DNA of 64,000 nucleotides from an uncultured Lachnospiraceae bacterium. GTDB taxonomy: Bacteria > Bacillota > Clostridia > Lachnospirales > Lachnospiraceae. A program made the translations under genes and the position numbers. Location of the stretch: NCBI GenBank assembly GCA_946405625.1, contig CAMJHQ010000016.1:17097-81096 (forward strand), in the 5' to 3' direction. The notes beneath the pieces were generated by a model, which saw only the letters and a list, made by a program, of their open reading frames with translations, had not been told where the DNA came from and searched no databases. Each line of letters starts with the position of its first letter. Position 1 is the first letter of the stretch. Below, piece after piece: positions 42,717 through 51,577 of this stretch.

Positions 42717-44216
42717 ATGGCAAAGGATGTTCTTCTGAAAATGGAAGGCATTTCAAAAGTATTTCCGGGTGTAAAGGCTTTGGATAATGTTTCACTCGAG
42801 GTTAAGGCCGGTACGGTTCATGCTTTGATGGGCGAAAACGGTGCGGGTAAATCTACACTTATGAAATGTTTGTTCGGTATTTATGCCAAGGACAGTGGTT
42901 CCATATATCTTGAAGGAAAAGAGATAGATTTCAAAAGCAGCAGGGAAGCTCTGGATAACGGTGTTGCAATGGTGCACCAGGAACTCAACCAGGCGCTTAA
43001 GCGTAATGTTATGGATAATATCTGGCTGGGCAGATATCCGAAGATTGCCGGAATAGCTGTAAATGAGAAAAAAATGAAAAAAGATACGGAGGCAGTATTT
43101 GAAGAGCTCGGTATAAATGTGGATGTTCATCGTGTCATGAGCACAATGCCCGTATCGCAGAGACAGATGGTGGAGATAGCCAAAGCTGTCTCATATAATT
43201 CGAAAGTTATAGTTTTTGATGAGCCTACTTCATCTTTGACGGAAGAAGAAGTAGAGCATCTTTTTAAAATCATAAATATGCTCCGCGACAGAGGCGTGGG
43301 AATTATATACATTTCCCATAAAATGGCGGAGATAAAGCGCATTTCTGATGAGATAACAATAATGAGAGACGGTCAGTGGGTTGCGACCGAGCCGGCAGAT
43401 AAACTTGAAATGAACGATATTATAAGGCTTATGGTTGGCCGTGAGTTAAAGAATCAGTTCCCGCCGAAGAAGAATAAACCGGGTGAGGTTTCGCTGAAAG
43501 TCGAAAATCTGTCGGGACAATATAATCTGCTTAAGGATGTGAGTTTCGTGGCACATAAGGGCGAAGTTCTCGGAATCGCAGGACTCGACAGCTCGGGACG
43601 TACGGAAACACTTGAGAGCATTTTCGGTATAAGAACCCGTAAGAGCGGAACGATCACACTGAACGGCAAGAAGTGTTTAAATCGAAATGCGGGAGAATCC
43701 ATTAAAAACAATTTTGCACTGCTCACCGAGGAAAGACGTGCCACCGGAATTTTCGGTGTTCTGAATATAAAAGACAATACGGTAATTTCAAGTCTGAACA
43801 GGCATAAACGTTTCGGATTCTTCTTAAGCGAGAAAACTCAGCGAGAGGATACTCAATATTATATAGATGCAATGAGGACGAAGACGCCTTCGCTTGAGAC
43901 GAAGATCAGGAGTCTTTCGGGTGGAAATCAGCAGAAGGTTATCATAGGTCGATGGCTGCTTACGGAGCCCGAGGTTCTGCTTCTTGATGAACCGACGAGA
44001 GGTATTGATGTAGGCGCTAAATACGAGATATATCAGCTCATCCTTGATCTGGCAAACAAGGGAAAAACAGTGCTGATGGTATCGTCCGAAATGCCTGAGC
44101 TGCTTGGTGTATGTGACAGAATTCTGGTAATGTCCGGCGGAAGACTTGCCGGAGAAGTGGATGCGGCAAATACCACACAGGAAGAGATAATGACACTTGC
44201 AGCGAAATATGTATAA
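42717..44216 (+). CDS. mglA: galactose ABC transporter ATP-binding protein, double-domain
   Basis: About 499 residues with two tandem ATPase domains as in CUT2 sugar importers. Domain 1: Walker [10 protein letters not shown], signature region [14 protein letters not shown] and Walker [12 protein letters not shown]. Domain 2: degenerate Walker A region [10 protein letters not shown], signature [14 protein letters not shown] and Walker [13 protein letters not shown]. An upstream in-frame GTG exists, but GGGAGG 10 bases before the ATG at 42717 and the family N-terminus [22 protein letters not shown] favour this start. Confidence 0.95.
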   Translation: MAKDVLLKMEGISKVFPGVKALDNVSLEVKAGTVHALMGENGAGKSTLMKCLFGIYAKDSGSIYLEGKEIDFKSSREALDNGVAMVHQELNQALKRNVMDNIWLGRYPKIAGIAVNEKKMKKDTEAVFEELGINVDVHRVMSTMPVSQRQMVEIAKAVSYNSKVIVFDEPTSSLTEEEVEHLFKIINMLRDRGVGIIYISHKMAEIKRISDEITIMRDGQWVATEPADKLEMNDIIRLMVGRELKNQFPPKKNKPGEVSLKVENLSGQYNLLKDVSFVAHKGEVLGIAGLDSSGRTETLESIFGIRTRKSGTITLNGKKCLNRNAGESIKNNFALLTEERRATGIFGVLNIKDNTVISSLNRHKRFGFFLSEKTQREDTQYYIDAMRTKTPSLETKIRSLSGGNQQKVIIGRWLLTEPEVLLLDEPTRGIDVGAKYEIYQLILDLANKGKTVLMVSSEMPELLGVCDRILVMSGGRLAGEVDAANTTQEEIMTLAAKYV

Positions 44217-44232
44217 GGAGGCGTAGATTACG

Positions 44233-45312
44233 ATGAGAGCTTTAAACAGAATTAAACAAGTTAAGGCTGATTATAAATTACTGAATGGAAAAGAAAAGAG
44301 AAGATTCTGGGCAGATGGAATCCTTAATAATGCGCTATATATTTTGATGGCGATATTTGTCATATATACGTCGATAGTAAGACCGAATTTCCTGACGCTG
44401 GGTTCATTTGCTAACCTTATAACACAGGTTGCGGCATTTCTTCCGATGGCACTCGGAATCGGCGGCTGTATAGTCTTAACCGGTACCGATCTTTCTGCAG
44501 GACGTGTTTCGGGACTTACAGCTGCGGTTGCAGCTGTTCTGCTTCAGAAAACCGACTTTGCCAATAAAATGTTTCAGAATCTCCCGAAGGTTACGGGATT
44601 ATGGATTCTGGTTACATTACTGATTGCAGTTGCAATCGGTGCATTTGTCGGATTTATCAACGGATTCTTTGTAGCCAAGTTCAGCCTTCATCCATTTATA
44701 GTGACGCTGTCTACTCAGCTTGTTACATATGGTGTTATTCTCTGGTTCTTCGGACTTAACGGAAACAACGGTCAGCCGATTTCCGGACTCAGTAATGAAT
44801 ATAAGGAATTTGTCGGCGGCGAAATGTTCCGTCTGGGAAATGTAGCTGTTCCGAGATATGTTCTATATGCAGCAATCCTTGTTGTCGTCATGTGGTTCAT
44901 ATGGAACAAAACCGCATTCGGCAAGAATATGTTTGCAGTTGGTTCAAATGCTGAAGCTGCCAAGGTTTCAGGTGTAAATGTTTTCTGGACGATAGTTTTC
45001 GTTCATGCACTTGCCGGAATGATGTACGGATATGCAGGCTTTGTAGAAGGCGTTCGAAGTGGTTCGGTTGCAGCGAGTACCGGTCTCAATGCTGAATGTG
45101 ATGCGATTGCAGCCTGCGTAATCGGAGGAGTATCATTTGTCGGAGGTACAGGATCTATATCGGGAATCATCCTCGGAGTATTTGTGCTTCGTATCATATT
45201 CGTTGCACTTACAGTTCTTGGTGTTGATTCATCTTCACTTTATATAATCAAGGGAGCAATCATCCTTTGTGCATGCGCACTTGATATGAGAAAGTATCTG
45301 GTTAAAAAGTAA
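44233..45312 (+). CDS. mglC: galactose ABC transporter permease
   Basis: 359 residues, 8 to 10 transmembrane helices, BPD_transp_2 family. The characteristic LGIGGCIVLTGTDLSAGRVSGLTAAVAA and the EAA-like GSNAEAAKVSGVNVFWTIVFVHALAGMMYGYAGFVE region are present, as is CDAIAACVIGGVSFVGGTGSI. GGAGG is upstream of the ATG and the gap to mglA is 16 bases. It completes the mglBAC importer. Confidence 0.95.
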   Translation: MRALNRIKQVKADYKLLNGKEKRRFWADGILNNALYILMAIFVIYTSIVRPNFLTLGSFANLITQVAAFLPMALGIGGCIVLTGTDLSAGRVSGLTAAVAAVLLQKTDFANKMFQNLPKVTGLWILVTLLIAVAIGAFVGFINGFFVAKFSLHPFIVTLSTQLVTYGVILWFFGLNGNNGQPISGLSNEYKEFVGGEMFRLGNVAVPRYVLYAAILVVVMWFIWNKTAFGKNMFAVGSNAEAAKVSGVNVFWTIVFVHALAGMMYGYAGFVEGVRSGSVAASTGLNAECDAIAACVIGGVSFVGGTGSISGIILGVFVLRIIFVALTVLGVDSSSLYIIKGAIILCACALDMRKYLVKK

Positions 45313-45360
45313 ACGGAATTAAATTAGTATAATGTTCAGAAACGGGTGAGAGCATATAAA

Positions 45361-45411
45361 AGTCGGGAGCTGCCGTCGGTATTTACGTCGGACAATTCCC
45401 GGCTTTTTACA
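45361..45411 (+). terminator. terminator of the mgl operon
   Basis: GTCGGGA (45362-45368) pairs with TCCCGGC (45397-45403), followed by TTTTT. The next 190 bases up to the DUF4272 gene show nothing further. Confidence 0.8.
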
Positions 45412-45635
45412 TTTCAGACGGCTTTTTGGCGGAGATAAGACTATATTTACTTTGTCGGATGGCTTTTATATGTGAAATTATTGCTGCTATCTGTAGTATC
45501 GGAAAGCTGTTTCTGAGGACAGAGTATTGCGATATAGAGTGCTATTTGTTAGAATTTACGGGTAATACATTTGAGCTGAATCACGTGGCTTAAGTGTAAA
45601 ATATAGTGAAGATTAAAAGAAAGAAGGGACAAAAA

Positions 45636-46610
45636 ATGGAAAAGAACATGGCATTTAATGCACCGCTTAAGGAGAATCTTGCAAATGCTGCAATTAATTT
45701 CCTGGCACAGAATCAGCTGATCACAGAAGAGGATTTTAAAACCTTATCATTTGAAATGGGTTATATGCTCCAGATGGAAAATGAGCAGCTGGAGGCACTT
45801 TTTAAAATCTGTTATTCAGGTAAGAAACAGTATTTTGCACTTCAGAACAATAAGCTGATGATACTGAAATATACGGATGAACTTTTTAACCAGACTGTTG
45901 AATATATGAAGGCAAATCATCCTTGCTTACTCAGCGATGAGCTTCCGGAAACAGATGTTCAGAAGAATCGCAGGGAGAAGAATAATAATATTCTCCGTGC
46001 ACAGAATATTGTAGTACCGGAAAGACTTATGACACGTTGGGATGATGAGAAGATTATACTTAAAGATAAAGTGTCAATATGTAAGAGAGCTATAGCCTGC
46101 TTCTTTGTTATTCAGATTGCATGTGATATCGGAAATGGAAAGTATGAAGAAGGTCTGAATGCTCTGAAGCCTTATCTGGAGCAGTACGGAGTTATGGATC
46201 AGCTTAATTCCAAGGAGAAGAAAATTCTGGATGGAACATATACTATGCAGGATGCGATAGATATGGATTGGGCCTATGAAGCTTACTGGTCACTCGTATG
46301 GAGTCTGGGACTTATAGATGATATCAGTGATGCAAGTCAGGTCTGTGATTGCCAGAAGGCTATAGAGCTTGTGACAAGCTGCAAAACTACAGAGGAATTT
46401 ATAGCTAAATGTAATCTGAGAAGTAAGGAAGAAATCCTCGATATGCTGGATCTTTTCTTCAGATATCACTGGGCACTTAATGAGTCAAAAGCAAAGCAGG
46501 GCGTTCCTGTCGGTGATTTAAATCCTTCGGTGGTCCTTGAAAGAAGAAGAGGACTCGAATGGATCGTTACAAATGTCGAAGACTGGTATGATCTTCCAAT
46601 GCCGGCTTAA
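45636..46610 (+). CDS. DUF4272 domain protein
   Basis: About 324 residues, cytoplasmic, mostly helical. The central RREKNNNILRAQNIVVPERLM and the later DAIDMDWAYEAYWSLVWSLGLIDDISDASQVCD and YHWALNESK...GDLNPSVVLERRRGLEWIVTNVEDWYDL match the DUF4272 family as I remember it. These genes are often found near toxin-immunity or stress loci, but no function is established. The preferred ATG is at 45636, with GAAGGGA upstream. A 22-bp tandem array begins at its stop codon. Confidence 0.8.
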   Translation: MEKNMAFNAPLKENLANAAINFLAQNQLITEEDFKTLSFEMGYMLQMENEQLEALFKICYSGKKQYFALQNNKLMILKYTDELFNQTVEYMKANHPCLLSDELPETDVQKNRREKNNNILRAQNIVVPERLMTRWDDEKIILKDKVSICKRAIACFFVIQIACDIGNGKYEEGLNALKPYLEQYGVMDQLNSKEKKILDGTYTMQDAIDMDWAYEAYWSLVWSLGLIDDISDASQVCDCQKAIELVTSCKTTEEFIAKCNLRSKEEILDMLDLFFRYHWALNESKAKQGVPVGDLNPSVVLERRRGLEWIVTNVEDWYDLPMPA

Positions 46611-46714
46611 TAACCTGATTGCATCATTGATAACCTAACTGCATCAAAGTATTAACTTAACTACATCAAAGTATTAACCTAACTACATCAAAGTATTAAC
46701 CTAACTACATCTAA
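46609..46714. repeat. 22-bp tandem repeat, about five copies, starting at a stop codon
   Basis: TAACCTAACTACATCAAAGTAT-type units start at 46609, 46631, 46653, 46675 and 46697. The first overlaps the TAA stop of the DUF4272 gene. The last ends at the ribosome binding site of the next gene. Confidence 0.93.
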
Positions 46715-46728
46715 GGAAGTGACTTGTT

Positions 46729-47640
46729 ATGGGAATTATTAAGAGAAAGATAATTGAGCTTGCACTCAGAGATTTCTATAAATTAAAGGATCTTGATCAT
46801 CCGAAATTCGGTGAAGAGCTTCATAATCTCAAAGTGCGTAAGGGTATGACATCAGAACCGCCTGCTTTATATCTCCGGCTTATGAATATAAAGACATGCC
46901 ATATCGACAATAGTAACTATTACATACTTCATTCGAAAAAGAATAAAAAATGTGATAGTAAAGTCATATACATTCACGGAGGAGGCCTCGTTTCGGAGGC
47001 CTTTCCGAGTCATTGGGAGTTCTGCAGAAGACTCGCGGATAAGACAGGATGCGAGATCATATTTCCGGCATATCCGCTTGTCCCGGAGGGGAATACGGTA
47101 TTAGCTCATGATATGCTCTTTAAAGTATATAAGAAGGTGCTTGAGAATACTGATCCGGCCAAGCTTGTTATGATCGGTGACTCTGCAGGCGGAACTCTAA
47201 GTCTCTCTTTATCAATGATGGCAAGAGATGAGGGGCTGCCTGTGGTCAGAGAAATAATCCTCATTTCACCGGGATTTGCAATGGAGAATCTGACTGATAA
47301 GGAAAATGCACGCCTTCAGGAGATTAAAAAACACGATTTCATGATAGGACAGTTTCCTGTCAGAAAAATAGCTGAATTATGGAACGGTGGTGCGGCTCCG
47401 CTTGATTACAGAACTGACGTTACAAGAGGAAGTATAGAAGGACTGCCGTTTATTACAATGTTTTCCGGTACATTTGATATAATGAATATCGCTGCCAGAA
47501 GATTTGCCCGAAGACTGAAGAAGGAGAATCATCCTTATCGATATATCGAAAAGAAGGGCGGATATCACGTTTATGTTCTCAGCAGGAAGTCTGCTGCGGA
47601 GTTTAATTATATAGCATCAAAGGTCGTGAACAATCAATAA
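46729..47640 (+). CDS. alpha/beta hydrolase, HSL-type esterase/lipase
   Basis: 303 residues, cytoplasmic. It has the hormone-sensitive-lipase family oxyanion motif HGGG (YIHGGGLVSEAF, about 84-95), the nucleophile elbow GDSAGG (about 147-152), a probable Asp in FSGTFDIMN and the catalytic His in GGYHVYVL. Such enzymes cleave short-chain acyl esters. AAGGA lies before the ATG. A 26-bp tandem repeat starts within its last codons. Confidence 0.88.
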   Translation: MGIIKRKIIELALRDFYKLKDLDHPKFGEELHNLKVRKGMTSEPPALYLRLMNIKTCHIDNSNYYILHSKKNKKCDSKVIYIHGGGLVSEAFPSHWEFCRRLADKTGCEIIFPAYPLVPEGNTVLAHDMLFKVYKKVLENTDPAKLVMIGDSAGGTLSLSLSMMARDEGLPVVREIILISPGFAMENLTDKENARLQEIKKHDFMIGQFPVRKIAELWNGGAAPLDYRTDVTRGSIEGLPFITMFSGTFDIMNIAARRFARRLKKENHPYRYIEKKGGYHVYVLSRKSAAEFNYIASKVVNNQ

Positions 47641-47715
47641 CATCAGAGTTTGTGAATGATCAATAGCATCAGAGTTCGAGAATGATCAATAGCATCAGAG
47701 TTCGAGAATGATCAT
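47633..47715. repeat. 26-bp tandem repeat, about 3.2 copies, across a stop codon
   Basis: ATCAATAGCATCAGAGTTCG-containing units start at 47633, 47659, 47685 and (partial) 47711. The first includes the last codons and TAA of the esterase gene. Confidence 0.92.
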
Positions 47716-47784
47716 ATCGACGCATAACTGGTCGATTAATAGCTAATGCCATAGCTATAAAAATGGTGTATAATTAATCAGTTA

Positions 47785-47834
47785 AGGTTTTACTCCGTTT
47801 GATGGAAAATATAAAGTGCCCGGAAGTAAAACCT
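47785..47834 (+). promoter_or_regulatory. hairpin and possible -10 before the S41 protease gene
   Basis: TATAAT is at 47769-47774 without a good -35. AGGTTTTACTCCG (47785-47797) pairs with CGGAAGTAAAACCT (47821-47834) with one bulge. There is no T run, so it is more likely a leader hairpin than a terminator. Confidence 0.4.
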
Positions 47835-47866
47835 AATGAAACTATACTGAGTTGGAGATAATTACT

Positions 47867-49393
47867 GTGATAAAGAGAGCATCTTTATATATTCTAAAAA
47901 TGTTTGGCCTGACAATGCTTCATTTGTCGGCCTGCATTCTTATAATATTAGATTTTTTCTATATGAATATTAATGAGATCGCGGCAATAGTTATCACAGT
48001 TATCTGGGCTATTCTGCTCTGGGCATTATCCATATATTTGGGAAGAAAGAGGAAACTCTCCCAAAAGAGAAGAGTAGGCAGAGGCATATATTTTGCAGTG
48101 ATCGATATTCTTGTCATTCTTCTGATGGTTGTCGCAACAGAGCTGAATATGTATTGGAACAGTGAACTGTTAAGAAACAACAAATGGACGGATGATTCAG
48201 GCAACAAGGTTGTTACAAGGGCGGAAGCTCTTGAAGATTATGAATTTGCCATGAAATATCTGAAAAAGGTTCACCCGAACACTATAGATGGGCTGCCTTC
48301 GGATGTTGAGAAAAAGGCCGCAGAAGTTAAGACTTATCTTGAGAGTGTTGATACGATTAAGGGATATGAGCTTGCAAGGGAGCTTGAAAGCATTTTCGCC
48401 CTCTTAAATGATGGTCATACAATAGTTAAGGAAATGTATGATGATTATCATTACATGAAGCATATGTATGAGCATGAAGCGAAGGGGGATAAGCTTGTCG
48501 GAATAAATGGAATAACTCTCGAGGAGTTTCTGGAGAGTGATAAAAGACCGGAAAGCTATGAAAGAGAAGCATACGGAATTGAAAGCATTACCCAAAGAGT
48601 CGCTACTCTGGAAGGCCTTAAGTATCTCGGAATAGATACGAACAAAGATATAACTTATAACTTCATTAACGTAGACGGAGAGAATGTTAATGAAGTTGTA
48701 TTCACTAAGGATTTCTTTATGAAAGAGGATTATCTGAATTATGAGGAATTGGTTACCGGAGATAATCTTCATGAAGAAAAATCAAAAGATTTTGTAAGCT
48801 ATGAGATAGATAAGAAGCACAGCCTGGTAATTCTGACGCTTGATTCATGCAAGTATAATGATCATTACCGTGAAGTTGTGGCGCAGATGTTTGATGATGT
48901 AGAGAAGAACGGCATAGAGAATATAGCAGTCGATCTTCGTGCAAATTCCGGTGGTATGTCAAAGGTAGCAGATGAGTTTATAAATTATCTGGATGTGGAT
49001 GAATACCGAGGATGGGCAAGCGAGTTAAGGGCCGGCTGGTTTAAATTTAAAAGTGATGCCAAGACATACAAGAATCAGAGAAAGGGAGCAGGATTTAAAG
49101 GAAATGTATATATCCTGACTTCGGTTCTCACTTATAGTTCGGCGATGGATTTTGCAATGTTTATCCAGGATAATCGTCTCGGTAAGGTTGTTGGAGAGTC
49201 ATGTGGAAATATGCCTGCAAGCTGCGGCGAAGTGGCACATTTCAAACTCCCGAATTCAGGTCTCTATATGCAGATTTCGGGTGTGAAGTGGTTCAGGATT
49301 GATGAGACCAAGAGTGGTATGCCGATCATACCGGATTATGAATGTGACGCGGATGATGCATATGACGAACTGATAAGAATTATTGAAGAGTAA
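47867..49393 (+). CDS. membrane-anchored S41-family (C-terminal processing type) peptidase
   Basis: About 508 residues. Two to three N-terminal transmembrane helices (about 10-35, 40-60 and 75-97) are followed by an extracytoplasmic S41 domain. The strand-helix NIAVDLRANSGGMSKVADEFINYL and the catalytic region VYILTSVLTYSSAMDFAMFIQDNRLGKVVGE carry the expected Ser (TYSSAMDF). A classical PDZ domain is not evident. GGAG lies 9 bases before the GTG at 47867, and a TTG 5 codons upstream is less likely. Substrates unknown. Confidence 0.85.
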   Translation: MIKRASLYILKMFGLTMLHLSACILIILDFFYMNINEIAAIVITVIWAILLWALSIYLGRKRKLSQKRRVGRGIYFAVIDILVILLMVVATELNMYWNSELLRNNKWTDDSGNKVVTRAEALEDYEFAMKYLKKVHPNTIDGLPSDVEKKAAEVKTYLESVDTIKGYELARELESIFALLNDGHTIVKEMYDDYHYMKHMYEHEAKGDKLVGINGITLEEFLESDKRPESYEREAYGIESITQRVATLEGLKYLGIDTNKDITYNFINVDGENVNEVVFTKDFFMKEDYLNYEELVTGDNLHEEKSKDFVSYEIDKKHSLVILTLDSCKYNDHYREVVAQMFDDVEKNGIENIAVDLRANSGGMSKVADEFINYLDVDEYRGWASELRAGWFKFKSDAKTYKNQRKGAGFKGNVYILTSVLTYSSAMDFAMFIQDNRLGKVVGESCGNMPASCGEVAHFKLPNSGLYMQISGVKWFRIDETKSGMPIIPDYECDADDAYDELIRIIEE

Positions 49394-49559
49394 TGGGATA
49401 TATGATTCGGGATTATCGAATAGTATGTTATGTATAGGCTTGCTGATTTTTTTAGAATGATATGTCTGATTGTATGATTGATATGTATTATATCCGGCTT
49501 ATTGATGACAAAATATAATTGATTCTGAAATTTCACAATTGAATTTAGGAGGTGCTGCA

Positions 49560-50534
49560 ATGAAAGCAGTTTATCTTGAGAAGGGTGCGGTAAGCAGAGG
49601 TGATCTGTCACTTGACCCTATCACATCGCTTATGGATACTACGGTTTATGAAAATACAACCGAAGAGAATAAGTTTGAACATATAGGCGATGCGGAGATT
49701 GTATATGATAACAAGATAATTTTCGATGAGGAAACATTTCAGAAGCTTCCAAATCTCAAATATATCGGTGTCTGTGCGACAGGATATAATGTAATAGATC
49801 TTGAGGCTGCAAAAAGACATGGCGTTACTGTGACAAATGTACCTGCATACAGTACAGAATCGGTTGCTCAGCTTGCATGGGGATTTATAATTGAACTCGC
49901 AAGCAGGATCAGTGAGCATAATGCAAGCGTTCATAACGGTGACTGGGTGAGATCGGAAACATTTTGCTACTGGAATCATCCGATCATGGAACTCGCAGGA
50001 AAGACTATCGGAATAATCGGATATGGTAATATCGGAAGCAGAATGGCAGAGATAGCTCTTGCGTTCAGACTTAAAGTAAGGATTTATACAGCACATCCTG
50101 ATAAGTATAAGGATGATCCGATAATTCGAGGACAGGGAGATATAAGATTTGTCTCGCTGGATGAAATATGGAAGGATTCGGATATTATAACGCTTCATTG
50201 TCCGATGAATAAGGATACTGAGAAGCTGATCTGCCGTGAGACCATAGATAAGATGAAGGATGGAGTTATCATAATAAATGTATCCCGAGGCGGTCTTGTC
50301 AATGAACAGGACCTGGCTGATGCACTTACTTCCGGTAAGGTGGCAGCAGCTGCAGCTGATGTTGTTACGGTTGAACCGATGAAAGTAGATAATCCGCTTC
50401 TTACAGCACCGAATCTTTGTCTGACACCTCACCTTGCGTGGGCAAGTCTTGAGGCAAGAAGCAGACTTATCGATGTTGTTTCTTCAAATGTTAAGGCTTA
50501 TCTGAACGGAGAGAAGCTGAATGTACTGACCTAG
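49560..50534 (+). CDS. D-2-hydroxyacid dehydrogenase (NAD-binding)
   Basis: 324 residues. The NAD-binding Rossmann motif GIIGYGNIGSRMAEIA (about 144-159) is present, with catalytic Arg in INVSRGGLVNE, Glu in ADVVTVEPM and His in LTPHLAWAS, the classic Arg-Glu-His set. It resembles hydroxypyruvate/glycerate dehydrogenases. The preferred ATG at 49560 has AGGAGG 7 bases upstream; an ATG 7 codons earlier is in frame. Substrate (hydroxypyruvate, glyoxylate or a 2-oxo acid) is not decided by sequence. Confidence 0.9.
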   Translation: MKAVYLEKGAVSRGDLSLDPITSLMDTTVYENTTEENKFEHIGDAEIVYDNKIIFDEETFQKLPNLKYIGVCATGYNVIDLEAAKRHGVTVTNVPAYSTESVAQLAWGFIIELASRISEHNASVHNGDWVRSETFCYWNHPIMELAGKTIGIIGYGNIGSRMAEIALAFRLKVRIYTAHPDKYKDDPIIRGQGDIRFVSLDEIWKDSDIITLHCPMNKDTEKLICRETIDKMKDGVIIINVSRGGLVNEQDLADALTSGKVAAAAADVVTVEPMKVDNPLLTAPNLCLTPHLAWASLEARSRLIDVVSSNVKAYLNGEKLNVLT

Positions 50535-50544
50535 CTCGGCCGCC

Positions 50545-50712
50545 TGTAAATATGTAATGGACAGGAATATGCTATGTTCATGAATAAATGATTTTGATGC
50601 ATGTAAATATCAGATGTTTAGAATTATGCTATGTTCATGAATAAATGATTTATGATGAATGTAAATATGTGATGGTCAGAATCACGATATGGTCACAATT
50701 ATGATATGACCA
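50545..50712. repeat. 57-58-bp tandem repeat, about 2.7 copies
   Basis: Units starting TGTAAATAT lie at 50545, 50602 and 50660 and share a block containing ATGCTATGTTCATGAATAAA. The array starts 10 bases after the dehydrogenase stop codon and reaches nearly to the ribosome binding site of the response regulator. Confidence 0.85.
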
Positions 50713-50725
50713 GATTGGAGGGACT

Positions 50726-51451
50726 ATGCATTACAGTGTTTTGATAGTAGATGATGAGGTTGAGCTTTCAGAATATACTGCCAGATATTTTAATATGTCC
50801 GGCGTTGAAACAGCCTACAGGCTTGATGCGAAATCTGCAATGGAATTCTTCGAGGAAAACACATGTTCACTGGTGCTTCTTGATATAAATCTCGGTGAGG
50901 ATTCAGGCTTTGATCTATGCTGTAATCTCAGGCGAACAACGGATATTCCGATTTTCTTTATAAGCGCAAGGTCTGCCGAGGATGATATGCTGCTCGGACT
51001 CAGCATCGGAGGCGATGATTATATTTGTAAACCATATTCGCTCGGGGTTCTTCTGGCTAAAGTAAAGGCTGAACTGAAAAGATATGAAGAAGCAAAAATG
51101 ATCAAGTCCGATAAGAAAGAACAATCTGAGACTGCACTTGATAATGCTGAAGACGGAATAGTCAGGATCGGAAATGCCATCATCAACCTGAGAAAGGCCA
51201 TGATTTCCCGTGATGGAAAGGATTATCCGCTGAAGGCCATGGAATATAAGCTTCTTGTTTACATGCTGAATAACAGGAATAGGGTGATCACGAAGGATGA
51301 ATTCTTTGATAAAATATGGGATACTCAGTTTGTGGGTGATGTAACGCTTAATGTACATATCAGACATTTAAGGGAAAAGCTCGAGGATGATCCCGGAAAA
51401 CCGGCCATTATCAAGACGGTCTGGGGAGTGGGATTTATATTTGAGGCATGA
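50726..51451 (+). CDS. OmpR/PhoB-type response regulator
   Basis: 241 residues. The receiver domain (VDDE pocket, LVLLDINLGEDSGFDL phosphoacceptor, ICKPYS) is followed by a winged-helix C-terminal domain (about 140-238: YPLKAMEYKLLVYMLNNRNRVITKDEFFDKIWDTQF, DVTLNVHIRHLREKLEDDP, TVWGVGFIF). GGAGG lies 6 bases before the ATG. It is followed by its kinase. By analogy with BceR-like systems it could control the ABC transporters downstream. Confidence 0.93.
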   Translation: MHYSVLIVDDEVELSEYTARYFNMSGVETAYRLDAKSAMEFFEENTCSLVLLDINLGEDSGFDLCCNLRRTTDIPIFFISARSAEDDMLLGLSIGGDDYICKPYSLGVLLAKVKAELKRYEEAKMIKSDKKEQSETALDNAEDGIVRIGNAIINLRKAMISRDGKDYPLKAMEYKLLVYMLNNRNRVITKDEFFDKIWDTQFVGDVTLNVHIRHLREKLEDDPGKPAIIKTVWGVGFIFEA

Positions 51452-51577
51452 GTAATAGGATGTTACAAGCGCTGAAAATGTGACCTGTGGCGTGTTGTGA
51501 AACGTGATTTTTACATAATCTGAAGTGAGATTCCGGAAATCTGAATTTTTTACATTCAGGTGTGAGTAGATAAAAGA

